Source of the DNA: Ruminococcaceae bacterium UBA7067
Lineage (GTDB): Bacteria > Bacillota > Clostridia > Oscillospirales > Acutalibacteraceae
Direction: 5' to 3'
DNA length: 12,785 nt
Assembly (NCBI GenBank): GCA_002493755.1
Contig: DKZT01000021.1
Coordinates: 8,326 to 21,110 of the forward strand
The notes under the pieces were generated by a model. It saw only the letters and a list, made by a program, of their open reading frames with translations, was not told the DNA's origin and did not search any database. A program made the translations under genes and the position numbers. The stretch's first letter is position 1. Each line of letters begins with the position of its first letter. Positions 7,123 through 12,737 of the stretch are shown here, in pieces.

Positions 7123-7144
7123 TTGATAACAAATTGATAACAGT
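7123..7144 (+). repeat. Second pair of tandem 11-bp repeats, related to the first
   Basis: TTGATAACAAA (7123-7133) is followed directly by TTGATAACAGT (7134-7144), 9 of 11 identical. It has the same period and orientation and the same AACA core as the pair at 6934-6955. The two pairs start 189 bp apart and would flank an attachment core. Confidence 0.55.
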
Positions 7145-7169
7145 CATATAAATGCGATTATTCTCACTA

Positions 7170-7211
7170 TCAAGTGGTTTGCAGGTAGCGGAATGATTTT
7201 CAAGCGGCTTG
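7170..7211 (+). repeat. Pair of imperfect 12-bp direct repeats
   Basis: TCAAGTGGTTTG (7170-7181) and TCAAGCGGCTTG (7200-7211) match at 10 of 12 bases with starts 30 bp apart. The second is itself palindromic (CAAG, CGG, CTTG). They lie within the arms of CAGTCATA (7141-7148) and TATGACTG (7212-7219). They may be Xis or integrase sites; there is no direct evidence. Confidence 0.4.
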
Positions 7212-7222
7212 TATGACTGGTG

Positions 7223-7241
7223 TTCAGAGCCATACTCTGAA
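7223..7241. repeat. Short hairpin
   Basis: TTCAGAG (7223-7229) pairs perfectly with CTCTGAA (7235-7241) across the loop CCATA. No T run follows, so it is not called a terminator. Confidence 0.4.
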
Positions 7242-7259
7242 TAAATCCATATTATTTAT

Positions 7260-7304
7260 AACGCCCTTAGCTGTGGGTAGTAACTCATAGCTAAGGGCGT
7301 TTTG
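7260..7304 (+). terminator. Strong rho-independent terminator before the second IME
   Basis: ACGCCCTTAGCT (7261-7272) pairs with AGCTAAGGGCGT (7289-7300), and the stem extends inward by about three more pairs. The loop is about 10 nt and TTTT follows at 7300-7303, with a generally T-rich stretch after that. On the plus strand it would end transcripts from the restriction-modification operon 370 bases after its last stop. It lies 3' of the minus-strand XRE gene and may also stop that transcript, though the minus-strand side lacks a good T run. Confidence 0.8.
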
Positions 7305-7316
7305 TTGTCTTTATCT

Positions 7317-7838
7317 TTATTTGTCGGATTGGAGGTGGTCTTTGAAAGCGTCAACAAGAGCGTCGCTAAGTTCCTGCGAGGGAACTTTCGCCCAAAGTTG
7401 CGTGGTGTCATATTTCGGGTAGTAATAACGCCATCGGTCATATTCTTCTCTGCTGATTTCCTCGGAAGATAACTTGTCCGCCTGTTCTTTCCAAGCACAG
7501 AGCATTTTCAGTAGCTCGGCGGCGTCCTTGTTGACTTTTAAGCAGACCTCTCCGTCTGCTTCGCTGACGGTCAGACCGTAAATATCTTCAAGGGTAAATA
7601 AGGTGTGCATAAGTCCGATGTAGCTGTCAATGTCGGGAACAGAGAGAGCCTGTGGGGAAACATCAAGCACCTGCGCCAATGCCGCCGTTAAGTCTGCTTT
7701 CGGTGTGCGTGTGCCTGTTTCGTACTGAGCCAAACGCACATCAGCGGACTTTTCGGGAAAACCGACAGCCGTACCGAGATATTTCTGCGTCATACCACGC
7801 AGAAGCCTAAAAAAATGTATTCTTTCGCCAATAGCCAT
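7317..7838 (-). CDS. XRE-family transcriptional regulator, divergent from xis-int
   Basis: This is a 173-aa DNA-binding repressor-like protein with an N-terminal Cro/CI HTH (about residues 5-60: RIHFFRLLRGMTQKYLGTAVGF, then RLAQYETGTRTPK, then LAQVLDVSPQAL). A C-terminal domain rich in Trp, Tyr and charged residues is shared by regulators of related clostridial IMEs; its ligand is unknown. It starts at ATG 7838 (minus strand), 9 nt after AAGGAG (plus-strand 7848-7853). Its promoter faces away from the xis-int promoter, and two palindromes in the shared region suit it as the operator-binding repressor of excision genes. It has no protease motif (HExxH), so it is not an ImmA-type partner. Control of the neighbouring promoter is inferred from the layout. 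Confidence 0.88.
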   Translation of the reverse strand: MAIGERIHFFRLLRGMTQKYLGTAVGFPEKSADVRLAQYETGTRTPKADLTAALAQVLDVSPQALSVPDIDSYIGLMHTLFTLEDIYGLTVSEADGEVCLKVNKDAAELLKMLCAWKEQADKLSSEEISREEYDRWRYYYPKYDTTQLWAKVPSQELSDALVDAFKDHLQSDK

Positions 7839-7872
7839 AGTGTCTCACTCCTTGCCTTATGTATCTGCAAGT

Positions 7873-7902
7873 AGTATAGCATATAAGTTTAGGAATTGTC
7901 AA
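7873..7902 (-). promoter_or_regulatory. Promoter of the XRE regulator
   Basis: Read on the minus strand, TTGACA (plus 7897-7902) is a perfect -35 and TATACT (plus 7873-7878) a near-consensus -10, with an 18-bp spacer. It leads to the XRE start at 7838 with a short leader. Confidence 0.75.
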
Positions 7903-7945
7903 GAGAAAATGAAACAAAAAAGTTTAATATTTTCTTGAAAGCCAC

Positions 7946-7974
7946 TTGACAAAAGCAAATATGCTTAGTATAAT
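7946..7974 (+). promoter_or_regulatory. Consensus sigma-A promoter of the xis-int operon
   Basis: TTGACA (7946-7951) and TATAAT (7969-7974) are both perfect consensus, with a 17-bp spacer. Such a strong promoter on an integration module would be expected to be repressed, and a palindrome fills most of its spacer. The transcript would start near 7981 and have a leader of about 175 nt before xis. Confidence 0.88.
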
Positions 7975-8000
7975 TAAAGGGCATTAAGCAAATGCGCTTA
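7953..8000 (+). promoter_or_regulatory. Two operator-like palindromes over the xis-int promoter
   Basis: AAGCAAATATGCTTA (7953-7967) lies in the promoter spacer. AAGCAAATGCGCTTA (7986-8000) lies at and past the start of transcription. They match at 13 of 15 bases, and each has AAGC/GCTT arms six bases apart. Their starts are 33 bp apart, about three helical turns, as expected for two repressor dimers bound on one DNA face. The divergent XRE protein is the likely ligand. Confidence 0.65.
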
Positions 8001-8004
8001 ATAA

Positions 8005-8085
8005 ATGCAACTGAATGACCGTCTGAATGGGATATGTCTTTGCAAGGACTTTCCGAAAAGGAAACGAGCGAAGCAACGCCGCTGA
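8005..8085 (+). CDS. Possible 26-aa leader peptide before xis
   Basis: An ATG at 8005 opens a short frame (MQLNDRLNGICLC..., ending KRKRAKQRR, TGA 8083-8085) inside the long xis leader. There is only a poor ribosome binding site, and no attenuator structure is obvious. The rest of the leader to 8157 shows no gene and no clear riboswitch. It is listed because the leader is unusually long; it may well be untranslated. Confidence 0.2.
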   Translation: MQLNDRLNGICLCKDFPKRKRAKQRR

Positions 8086-8157
8086 AATGGGGCAGGCACA
8101 GAAAAACGACATTCGGGTAAAACGGCAACTTGAAAATTTAATGAAAGGACTGATGAT

Positions 8158-8346
8158 ATGGAAAACAAATTCATTCGTGCCGATGATGTGGCACAGGAAC
8201 TAAGCGTATCAAAGCCCTATGCCTATAAGCTCATCAGAAAGCTGAACGAGGAACTGAAAGCACAGGGATTTATTACGATTGCAGGGCGTGTAAACCGCCA
8301 GTATTTTTATGAAAGGCTCTACGGAGCAGGAAAGGAGAGTAAATAA
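8158..8346 (+). CDS. xis: Excisionase-like HTH protein
   Basis: This is a 62-aa winged-HTH-like protein (FIRADDVAQELSVSKPYAYKLIRKLNEELKAQG, then a basic GRVNRQYFYERLYG). It has the size, fold pattern and position of recombination directionality factors that bend DNA at att sites and favour excision. AAAGGA (8144-8149) lies 8 nt before ATG 8158. The stop shares one base with the integrase start (TAATG), so the two are coupled. Similar short HTH proteins also serve as simple regulators, but the tight linkage to int favours Xis. Confidence 0.82.
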   Translation: MENKFIRADDVAQELSVSKPYAYKLIRKLNEELKAQGFITIAGRVNRQYFYERLYGAGKESK

Positions 8347-9425
8347 TGCCAGTATTCAAAAATGAGGACAACGGCACTTGGTATGTAATGGCGAGATATG
8401 TGAACTGGAAAGGCGAACGCAAGCAGAAATGCAAGCGGGGTTTCGCCACAAAGAAAGAAGCGCAGGAATGGGAGCGAATGTTTCAGTTACAAAACTCGTC
8501 TGACCTTGATATGAGTTTTGAAGCCTTTACGGAACTGTATATTAACGATGTGAAAAACCGTCTGAAGGAAAATACTTGGCTGACAAAGGAGCATATCATT
8601 CGCACGAAGATACTGCCCTACTTTGGCAAACTGAAAATCAGCGAGATTTCCACAAAAGAGATTATCACTTGGCAGAATGAAATGCTTGCTTACCGTGACG
8701 AGAAGAAAAAACCGTATTCACAAACCTATCTGAAAACGCTGCACAATCAGTTGTCAGCCATATTCAATCACGCTGTACGCTATTATGAATTGCGGTCAAA
8801 TCCTGCGGCAAAGGTGGGAAATATGGGAAGCGAGGAACACAAGGAAATGCTGTTCTGGACGAGAGAAGAATATAAGAAATTTGCCGATGAGATGATGGAT
8901 AAGCCAGTTTCCTTTTACGCCTTTGAAATGCTGTATTGGTGCGGTATCCGTGAAGGCGAATTATTAGCCTTGACCGCCTCCGATTTTGATTTTGACAAGG
9001 GAACGGTAACGATTAGTAAATCCTATCAGCGTTTACACGGAGAAGATGTGATTACTACACCGAAAACAAAAAAGAGCAACCGAATAATCAAAATGCCGCA
9101 GTTTCTCTGTGAGGAAATACAGGAATATATCGGTATGCTTTACGGTCTGAAAAAGAAAGACCGCATTTTCACGGTAACAAAAAGCTATCTTCATCACGAG
9201 ATGGACAGAGGGGCGAAAGCCGCAGGCGTGAAGCGTATCCGCATTCACGACTTGAGACACAGCCATATCAGTTTACTGATTGATATGGGATTTTCGGCGG
9301 TGGCGATTGCAGACCGTGTAGGACATGAAAGTATTGAAATCACTTATCAGTACGCCCACCTGTTCCCGTCCAAACAGACGGAAATGGCAGAGCGATTAGA
9401 CGATTTAGGGAAAGGAGATTTTTAA
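8346..9425 (+). CDS. int: Tyrosine integrase, second IME
   Basis: This 359-aa tyrosine recombinase would integrate and excise the second element. The N-terminal arm-binding region spans about residues 1-50 (NGTWYVMARYVNWKGERKQK, then GFATKKEAQEWE). The SAM-like core-binding domain spans about 55-160 (FTELYINDVKNRL...YSQTYLKTLHNQLSAIF). The catalytic domain has Arg202 (CGIREGE), Lys240 (TTPKTKKS), His301 and Arg304 (HDLRH), His327 (VGHES) and Tyr336 (QYAHL). All six positions expected of an active enzyme are present and the length is normal for this class. It starts at ATG 8346 overlapping the xis stop by one base. The catalytic domain is closely similar to the integrase entering at position 1, so the two may recognise related att sites; the arm-binding half of the first is not visible for comparison. 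Confidence 0.96.
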   Translation: MPVFKNEDNGTWYVMARYVNWKGERKQKCKRGFATKKEAQEWERMFQLQNSSDLDMSFEAFTELYINDVKNRLKENTWLTKEHIIRTKILPYFGKLKISEISTKEIITWQNEMLAYRDEKKKPYSQTYLKTLHNQLSAIFNHAVRYYELRSNPAAKVGNMGSEEHKEMLFWTREEYKKFADEMMDKPVSFYAFEMLYWCGIREGELLALTASDFDFDKGTVTISKSYQRLHGEDVITTPKTKKSNRIIKMPQFLCEEIQEYIGMLYGLKKKDRIFTVTKSYLHHEMDRGAKAAGVKRIRIHDLRHSHISLLIDMGFSAVAIADRVGHESIEITYQYAHLFPSKQTEMAERLDDLGKGDF

Positions 9426-9426
9426 T

Positions 9427-9762
9427 ATGTCAGCGAAAAACAGGGACAACAAAAACCGTTGGAGAAATATCACGGTAGGGTTTCGGGTATCGCCCGAAGA
9501 AAGCGAGCAGATAGACAGGGCAGTACGACTTTCGGGGCTTACCAAGCAGGACTATATCACAAGACGGCTCTTATGCCAAGATGTGGTTGTGCAGGGCAAT
9601 CCGAGAGTGTATAAGGCACTCCGTAATGAGCTTGCTGCCGTCCTTGCGGAATTACAGAGGATTGAAGCAGGAAACGGTATTGATGATGAATTGCTTGACA
9701 CAATCGAATTGATTGCCGTTATTCTCGGCGGGCTGAAAGGAGAAGATGAGAATGGAGAATAA
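9427..9762 (+). CDS. mobC: MobC-like mobilization accessory protein, second IME
   Basis: This 111-aa basic protein is homologous to the one at 498-830 along its whole length (MSAKNRDNKNRWRN, FRVSPEESEQI, LSGLTKQDYITRRL, VVVQGNPRVYKALRNELAAVLAELQRIEAG). It probably binds DNA at oriT through a ribbon-helix-helix-like N-terminal half and helps the relaxase at 11095-12264. AAAGGAGA at 9411-9418 gives a good start at ATG 9427, one base after the int stop. The gene overlaps repA by 11 nt. Unlike the first copy it does not overlap int. Confidence 0.85.
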   Translation: MSAKNRDNKNRWRNITVGFRVSPEESEQIDRAVRLSGLTKQDYITRRLLCQDVVVQGNPRVYKALRNELAAVLAELQRIEAGNGIDDELLDTIELIAVILGGLKGEDENGE

Positions 9763-10840
9763 AAAAGAAATGACTGCCCTTGATGTATCTGCGGCAACAG
9801 ATACGGAGCAGCCAATTTCAAAATGTACTGACAATAGTATATCCGAAAAAGCAGGAAAAATCAACGACCTTGAAACAATTTCTATGACAGAGCTTTACGA
9901 CACCGTATATCCAAGCAAGCCGCCGCTGATTGACGGCTTGCTCTATACTGGCACTTATCTCTTTGTCGGTGCGCCGAAGCTCGGCAAAAGTTACCTGATG
10001 GCGCAGCTTGCCTATCATATCAGCACAGGCACACCGCTATGGGATTATACCGTCCGAAAAGGAACGGTGCTGTATCTTGCTCTTGAAGATGATTACCGAC
10101 GCTTGCAGGAACGGCTATACCGAATGTTCGGAACAGACAGCACAGACAATCTTTTCTTCTCTGTTTCAGCCGACAGTCTCGGTAATGGATTGGACGCTCA
10201 GTTACAGCGGTTTATGCAGGAACACACCGATACAAGCCTGATTATCATTGACACGCTCCAAAAGGTCAGAGAAGTCGGCGGGGATAATTACAGCTACGCA
10301 AACGATTATGAAATCATCACACGGCTGAAACAGTTTGCCGATAAGTACGGCATTTGTATTCTGCTTGTTCATCACACGAGGAAGCAAACAGCGGATGATA
10401 AATTTAATATGATTTCGGGAACGACAGGCTTGCTCGGTGCGGCGGATGGGGCGTTTCTTCTGCAAAAAGAGAAACGCACAAGCAACGCCGCCACGCTTGA
10501 AGTATCGGGCAGAGATCAGCAAGACCAAAAGCTGTACCTCAATCGCAATACCGAAACTTTGCTGTGGGAGCTGGAACGGACAGAAACGGAGCTTTGGAAA
10601 GAACCGCCCGAACCTTTGCTTGAAAAGATAGCGCAATTGCTTTCTTCGGGCAGTAATGAATGGACGGGGACGCCTACGGAGCTTTGCTCTATTCTTCAGC
10701 TTGATATTCAGCCTAACGCTCTCACACGAAAGCTGAATATCAATGCGGGGCGTTTGCTAAATGAGTATAAGATTTTCTATGAGAACAGCCGCAGTCGAAG
10801 TGAGCGAAAAGTAAAGCTATCCCGATTGGAGCAGGCGTGA
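9752..10840 (+). CDS. repA: RepA-like hexameric-helicase-type AAA ATPase
   Basis: This 362-aa RecA-fold ATPase is of the RepA/AAA_25 type. Such proteins act as replicative helicase-like ATPases in plasmids and IMEs and may support replication of the excised circle. It has Walker A GAPKLGKS (73-80), VLYLALEDD (a second acidic motif about 106-114), Walker B LIIIDT (163-168), then LLVHHTRK and a GTTGLLGAADGAFLLQ segment typical of the family. The C-terminus (about 280-362) looks like a winged helix followed by a basic tail. ATG 9752 is preferred over ATG 9746 because AAGGAG (9737-9742) is 9 nt from the former and only 3 from the latter. The start region resembles the small ORF of the first IME, but the ATPase core differs from the first IME's truncated RepA. 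Helicase activity is inferred. Confidence 0.87.
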   Translation: MENKKEMTALDVSAATDTEQPISKCTDNSISEKAGKINDLETISMTELYDTVYPSKPPLIDGLLYTGTYLFVGAPKLGKSYLMAQLAYHISTGTPLWDYTVRKGTVLYLALEDDYRRLQERLYRMFGTDSTDNLFFSVSADSLGNGLDAQLQRFMQEHTDTSLIIIDTLQKVREVGGDNYSYANDYEIITRLKQFADKYGICILLVHHTRKQTADDKFNMISGTTGLLGAADGAFLLQKEKRTSNAATLEVSGRDQQDQKLYLNRNTETLLWELERTETELWKEPPEPLLEKIAQLLSSGSNEWTGTPTELCSILQLDIQPNALTRKLNINAGRLLNEYKIFYENSRSRSERKVKLSRLEQA

Positions 10841-10845
10841 CGATA

Positions 10846-10920
10846 TGTGACGGTGTGACGATGATTTTAGGGGCGGGTGCGGTATCAAAAATACCGTCAC
10901 CATCGTCACACACCGTCACA
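10846..10920. repeat. Long GTGACG-type inverted repeat (candidate origin or oriT element)
   Basis: TGTGACGGTGTGACGATG (10846-10863) is the complement, with a 2-base difference, of CATCGTCACACACCGTCACA (10901-10920). Between them CGGTAT (10880-10885) and ATACCG (10891-10896) form an inner hairpin with loop CAAAA. The unit GTGACGGT recurs in both orientations, an iteron-like pattern. The structure starts 6 bases after the repA stop, a usual place for a replication or transfer origin. Confidence 0.65.
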
Positions 10921-10937
10921 AAAGTTTAGACGGGGTT

Positions 10938-10970
10938 GTAAGGGTGTCCTTTTCAAAGGACAGCCCTTAC
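10938..10970. repeat. 15-bp-stem hairpin upstream of mobV
   Basis: GTAAGGG (10938-10944) and TGTCCTTT pair with AAAGGACA and CCCTTAC (10964-10970), with a single bulged G at 10963 and a very small loop. There is no T run, so a structural or relaxase role is more likely than termination. Confidence 0.6.
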
Positions 10971-10986
10971 CTCTCGGAGAGCGCAA

Positions 10987-11009
10987 AACCTGCTTGCAGG
11001 TTGCATTTT
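10987..11009. repeat. Hairpin with T run between repA and mobV
   Basis: AACCTGC (10987-10993) pairs perfectly with GCAGGTT (10996-11002). TTTTT follows at 11005-11009, so it could end the repA transcript. An outer CGCAAAA (10982-10988) is complementary to TTTTGCG (11034-11040), which would form a larger alternative structure. Confidence 0.5.
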
Positions 11010-11039
11010 TGTTGGCGAAGCTGACAAAAGTGCTTTTGC

Positions 11040-11060
11040 GTTACTCTTGGCAAGAGTAAC
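11040..11060. repeat. Perfect 10-bp-arm inverted repeat just upstream of mobV (best oriT core candidate)
   Basis: GTTACTCTTG (11040-11049) and CAAGAGTAAC (11051-11060) flank a single G. MobV relaxases characteristically nick within a small inverted repeat directly 5' of their own gene (established for pMV158 and the RSA site of Tn4451-type elements). This repeat lies 35 bases before the mobV start, and the whole 10841-11066 stretch is missing from the disabled first IME. The nick position cannot be assigned. Confidence 0.6.
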
Positions 11061-11094
11061 AGAACCACTAACCGAAAAGAAAGGGCGTGATAAA

Positions 11095-12264
11095 ATGCAA
11101 AGAACAATTAGTGCAATGGTCGGAAAGGGCTCGATCAATCACAACAGCCGAAAGTTTACAGCAGAGAATGTTGCTCCAGAGCGCACCCACTTGAATATAG
11201 ATTATTGCAATGAGAACATCGAAAAAGTATATCACAAACTATTTGATGAAGCTCTGAAACGATACAATGATAAGCAGACAAGGGCAGACCGAAAGATAGA
11301 AAACTATTACGACAAAATCCGTACAGGCAAACAGGAAAAGCCGTTTCACGAACTGATTTTACAGATTGGCGATAAAGATAATATGAGTGCAGAAAGCGAA
11401 AACGGACAGCTTGCAAAGCAGATTTTGGATGAGTATTACAAGGGTTTTCGAGAGAGAAATCCAAACTTATATGTGTTCTCTGTTCATCTGCATATGGATG
11501 AAGCAACACCGCATATTCACATTGACTTTGTACCGTTTACAACAGGTAGCAAGCGAGGTTTAGATACAAGAGTGTCGCTAAAACAGGCTCTTGTGGCGCA
11601 GGGATTTAAGGGCGGTACTCGTGGCGATACGGAATGGTCGCAATGGGTACTTTCTGAAAAAGAACAGCTTGCCGCCGTTATGGAACGGTACGGAATTGAG
11701 TGGGAGCAGAAAGGCACACACGATAAGCATTTGTCCGTTCTTGATTACAAAAAGCAGGAACGGGAAAAAGAAATATCGGCTCTTGACAGTCAGATTGCCG
11801 AGAAAACCGATGTGGTGAAATCTCTTTCAGACCGAGTGCAGAATTTTGATGACGGTATTGAGCGATTGCAGGCAATAAGCGATAGCTTAGATACTGCACC
11901 TGAATATAATCTACCCGAACCATCGGGGTTAATGACAGCCAAAACCTATAAAACAAAGTTCGCCGAGCCGCTTATCAAGAGGTTAAAATCGCTTATTAAA
12001 ACCGTATTTGCCCGATGTTTTGAAGCGTGGGACAGTTATCACAGGCTGAACGCAACAAACGCAAGTCTGTATCGTGAAAACCAAGTGTTGAGCAGAAAAA
12101 ACAGCAGTCTTAACGCTGAAAATGCTGAACTGAAGGAGCAAAACAGGGATTATAAACTACTCCGTAAGGTATTCGGCAGCAAGCAAATTGATGGACTTTT
12201 AGAGCAAGCCAAACAGTCTAAACAGCATGATAAACGCTTTAGAGATAATCAAAATGAAAGGTAG
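11095..12264 (+). CDS. mobV: MobV/Pre-family relaxase (TnpZ-like)
   Basis: This 389-aa relaxase would nick oriT, bind the 5' end and pilot the single strand into a helper element's conjugation channel. The N-terminal motif HNSR (His16, Asn17, Arg19) matches HNxR, whose His is the nucleophile in MobM of pMV158. ERTHLN (about 29-34) follows. The metal-binding motif HLHMDEATPHIH (131-142) is complete. The C-terminal half is coiled-coil-like (about 230-385, with LYRENQVLSRKNSSLNAENAEL) and probably mediates dimerization or membrane/partner contact. ATG 11095 is chosen because GAAAGGG at 11078-11084 precedes it and MQRTISAMVGKGSINHN is the family start; an upstream in-frame ATG at 11047 falls inside the hairpin region. 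The gene is intact, in contrast to the first copy. No coupling protein or type IV secretion genes are present, so transfer would depend on a helper. Confidence 0.94.
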   Translation: MQRTISAMVGKGSINHNSRKFTAENVAPERTHLNIDYCNENIEKVYHKLFDEALKRYNDKQTRADRKIENYYDKIRTGKQEKPFHELILQIGDKDNMSAESENGQLAKQILDEYYKGFRERNPNLYVFSVHLHMDEATPHIHIDFVPFTTGSKRGLDTRVSLKQALVAQGFKGGTRGDTEWSQWVLSEKEQLAAVMERYGIEWEQKGTHDKHLSVLDYKKQEREKEISALDSQIAEKTDVVKSLSDRVQNFDDGIERLQAISDSLDTAPEYNLPEPSGLMTAKTYKTKFAEPLIKRLKSLIKTVFARCFEAWDSYHRLNATNASLYRENQVLSRKNSSLNAENAELKEQNRDYKLLRKVFGSKQIDGLLEQAKQSKQHDKRFRDNQNER

Positions 12265-12273
12265 GAATACACA

Positions 12274-12648
12274 ATGACAAAGACGATTTTTGAAGAAATG
12301 GGCGGCACTTATATACGGGTTGGAGATTATTTTCTCCCCGATTTGAAACTACCCGAAACAGAAACACAATCTATCGGCATATGGGGACAGCGGCATAAAC
12401 GCTACTTGAAAGAGCATAAAAAAGCAACCTATACTACTCTGCTCACAAGCGGCAAGTTGAACAGTTACCTTGCTGATATTGATCGACAGGCAGAGGAAAT
12501 GTTTTCTCGGCTGGTAAAACAGATGGCAGAATGTGAGGGCGTGACAGAACAGCTAAAGGCAGAAAATCAGCTTGAATGGGTCGGGAAAATGAATAATATT
12601 CGTAGCAGAGCAGTAGAGATTATAGATGTAGAATTGATTTGTGTTTAG
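12274..12648 (+). CDS. tnpV: TnpV-like transposon-encoded protein, second IME
   Basis: This 124-aa protein is homologous to the one at 2137-2514 over its full length (TIFEEMGGTYIRVGDYFLPDL, IGIWGQRHKRYLKEHK, LLTSGKLNSYLADIDRQAEEM, EWVGKMNNIRSRAVEI). TnpV is found beside MobV-type relaxases in Tn4451-like elements; its function is not known. A Shine-Dalgarno-like AGGTAGGAA lies just upstream and ATG 12274 follows the relaxase stop by 9 bases, so it is the last gene of the mobilization operon. Unlike the first copy no terminator follows directly; a new promoter begins 36 bases later. Confidence 0.9.
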   Translation: MTKTIFEEMGGTYIRVGDYFLPDLKLPETETQSIGIWGQRHKRYLKEHKKATYTTLLTSGKLNSYLADIDRQAEEMFSRLVKQMAECEGVTEQLKAENQLEWVGKMNNIRSRAVEIIDVELICV

Positions 12649-12683
12649 GAGGACAAAGCGGCAGATATAATGTTAAAAGGTGG

Positions 12684-12712
12684 TTGCGTGCGCACGCATA
12701 TTGTGTTATAAT
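12684..12712 (+). promoter_or_regulatory. Promoter with a 14-bp palindrome, reading into the next cargo gene
   Basis: TTGCGT (12684-12689) and TATAAT (12707-12712) with a 17-bp spacer form a strong sigma-A promoter. TGCGTGCGCACGCA (12685-12698) is a perfect palindrome overlapping the -35 and half the spacer, a classic operator position for a repressor. It is also G+C-rich in an otherwise A+T-rich stretch. Confidence 0.8.
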
Positions 12713-12737
12713 ACTGGTGGTTAGGAGGAATATATCT

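Larger units (their letters stand above)
6893..7316. other. Gene-free junction between the two IMEs (candidate hybrid att region)
   Basis: No credible gene occurs in these 424 bases on either strand. The stretch holds two pairs of 11-bp tandem repeats (6934-6955 and 7123-7144), a separated inverted repeat CAGTCATA/TATGACTG (7141-7148 and 7212-7219), a direct repeat TCAAGTGGTTTG/TCAAGCGGCTTG (7170-7181 and 7200-7211), a hairpin (7223-7241) and a terminator. Arm-type repeats near an A+T-rich core are what integrase-mediated junctions usually look like. The position, after the cargo of one IME and before the regulator of the next, fits a fused att site. No core sequence can be defined without the outer borders. 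Confidence 0.5.

Noticed and set aside
6934..7144. CRISPR-like array
   Set aside because: The repeats are only 11 bp, adjacent without spacers and just two per group. No cas genes are present.
6893..7316. tRNA or other RNA gene as integration target in the junction
   Set aside because: No cloverleaf or conserved T-loop sequence could be found on either strand. The hairpins present are simple repeats and a terminator.
10202..10636. 144-aa minus-strand ORF opposite repA
   Set aside because: It is a shadow of the ATPase gene with no start signal, domain or promoter. Many other antisense frames (for example 2785-3111, 3498-3779, 11156-11509) were dropped for the same reason.
10877..11059. 60-aa plus-strand ORF between repA and mobV
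   Set aside because: It runs through the inverted repeats of the candidate oriT, has no ribosome binding site, and its composition follows the hairpins. It is taken as non-coding.
11047..11094. In-frame upstream start for the relaxase
   Set aside because: It begins inside the 10-bp-arm inverted repeat and lacks a Shine-Dalgarno sequence. ATG 11095 has one and gives the family N-terminus MQRTISAMVGKG.
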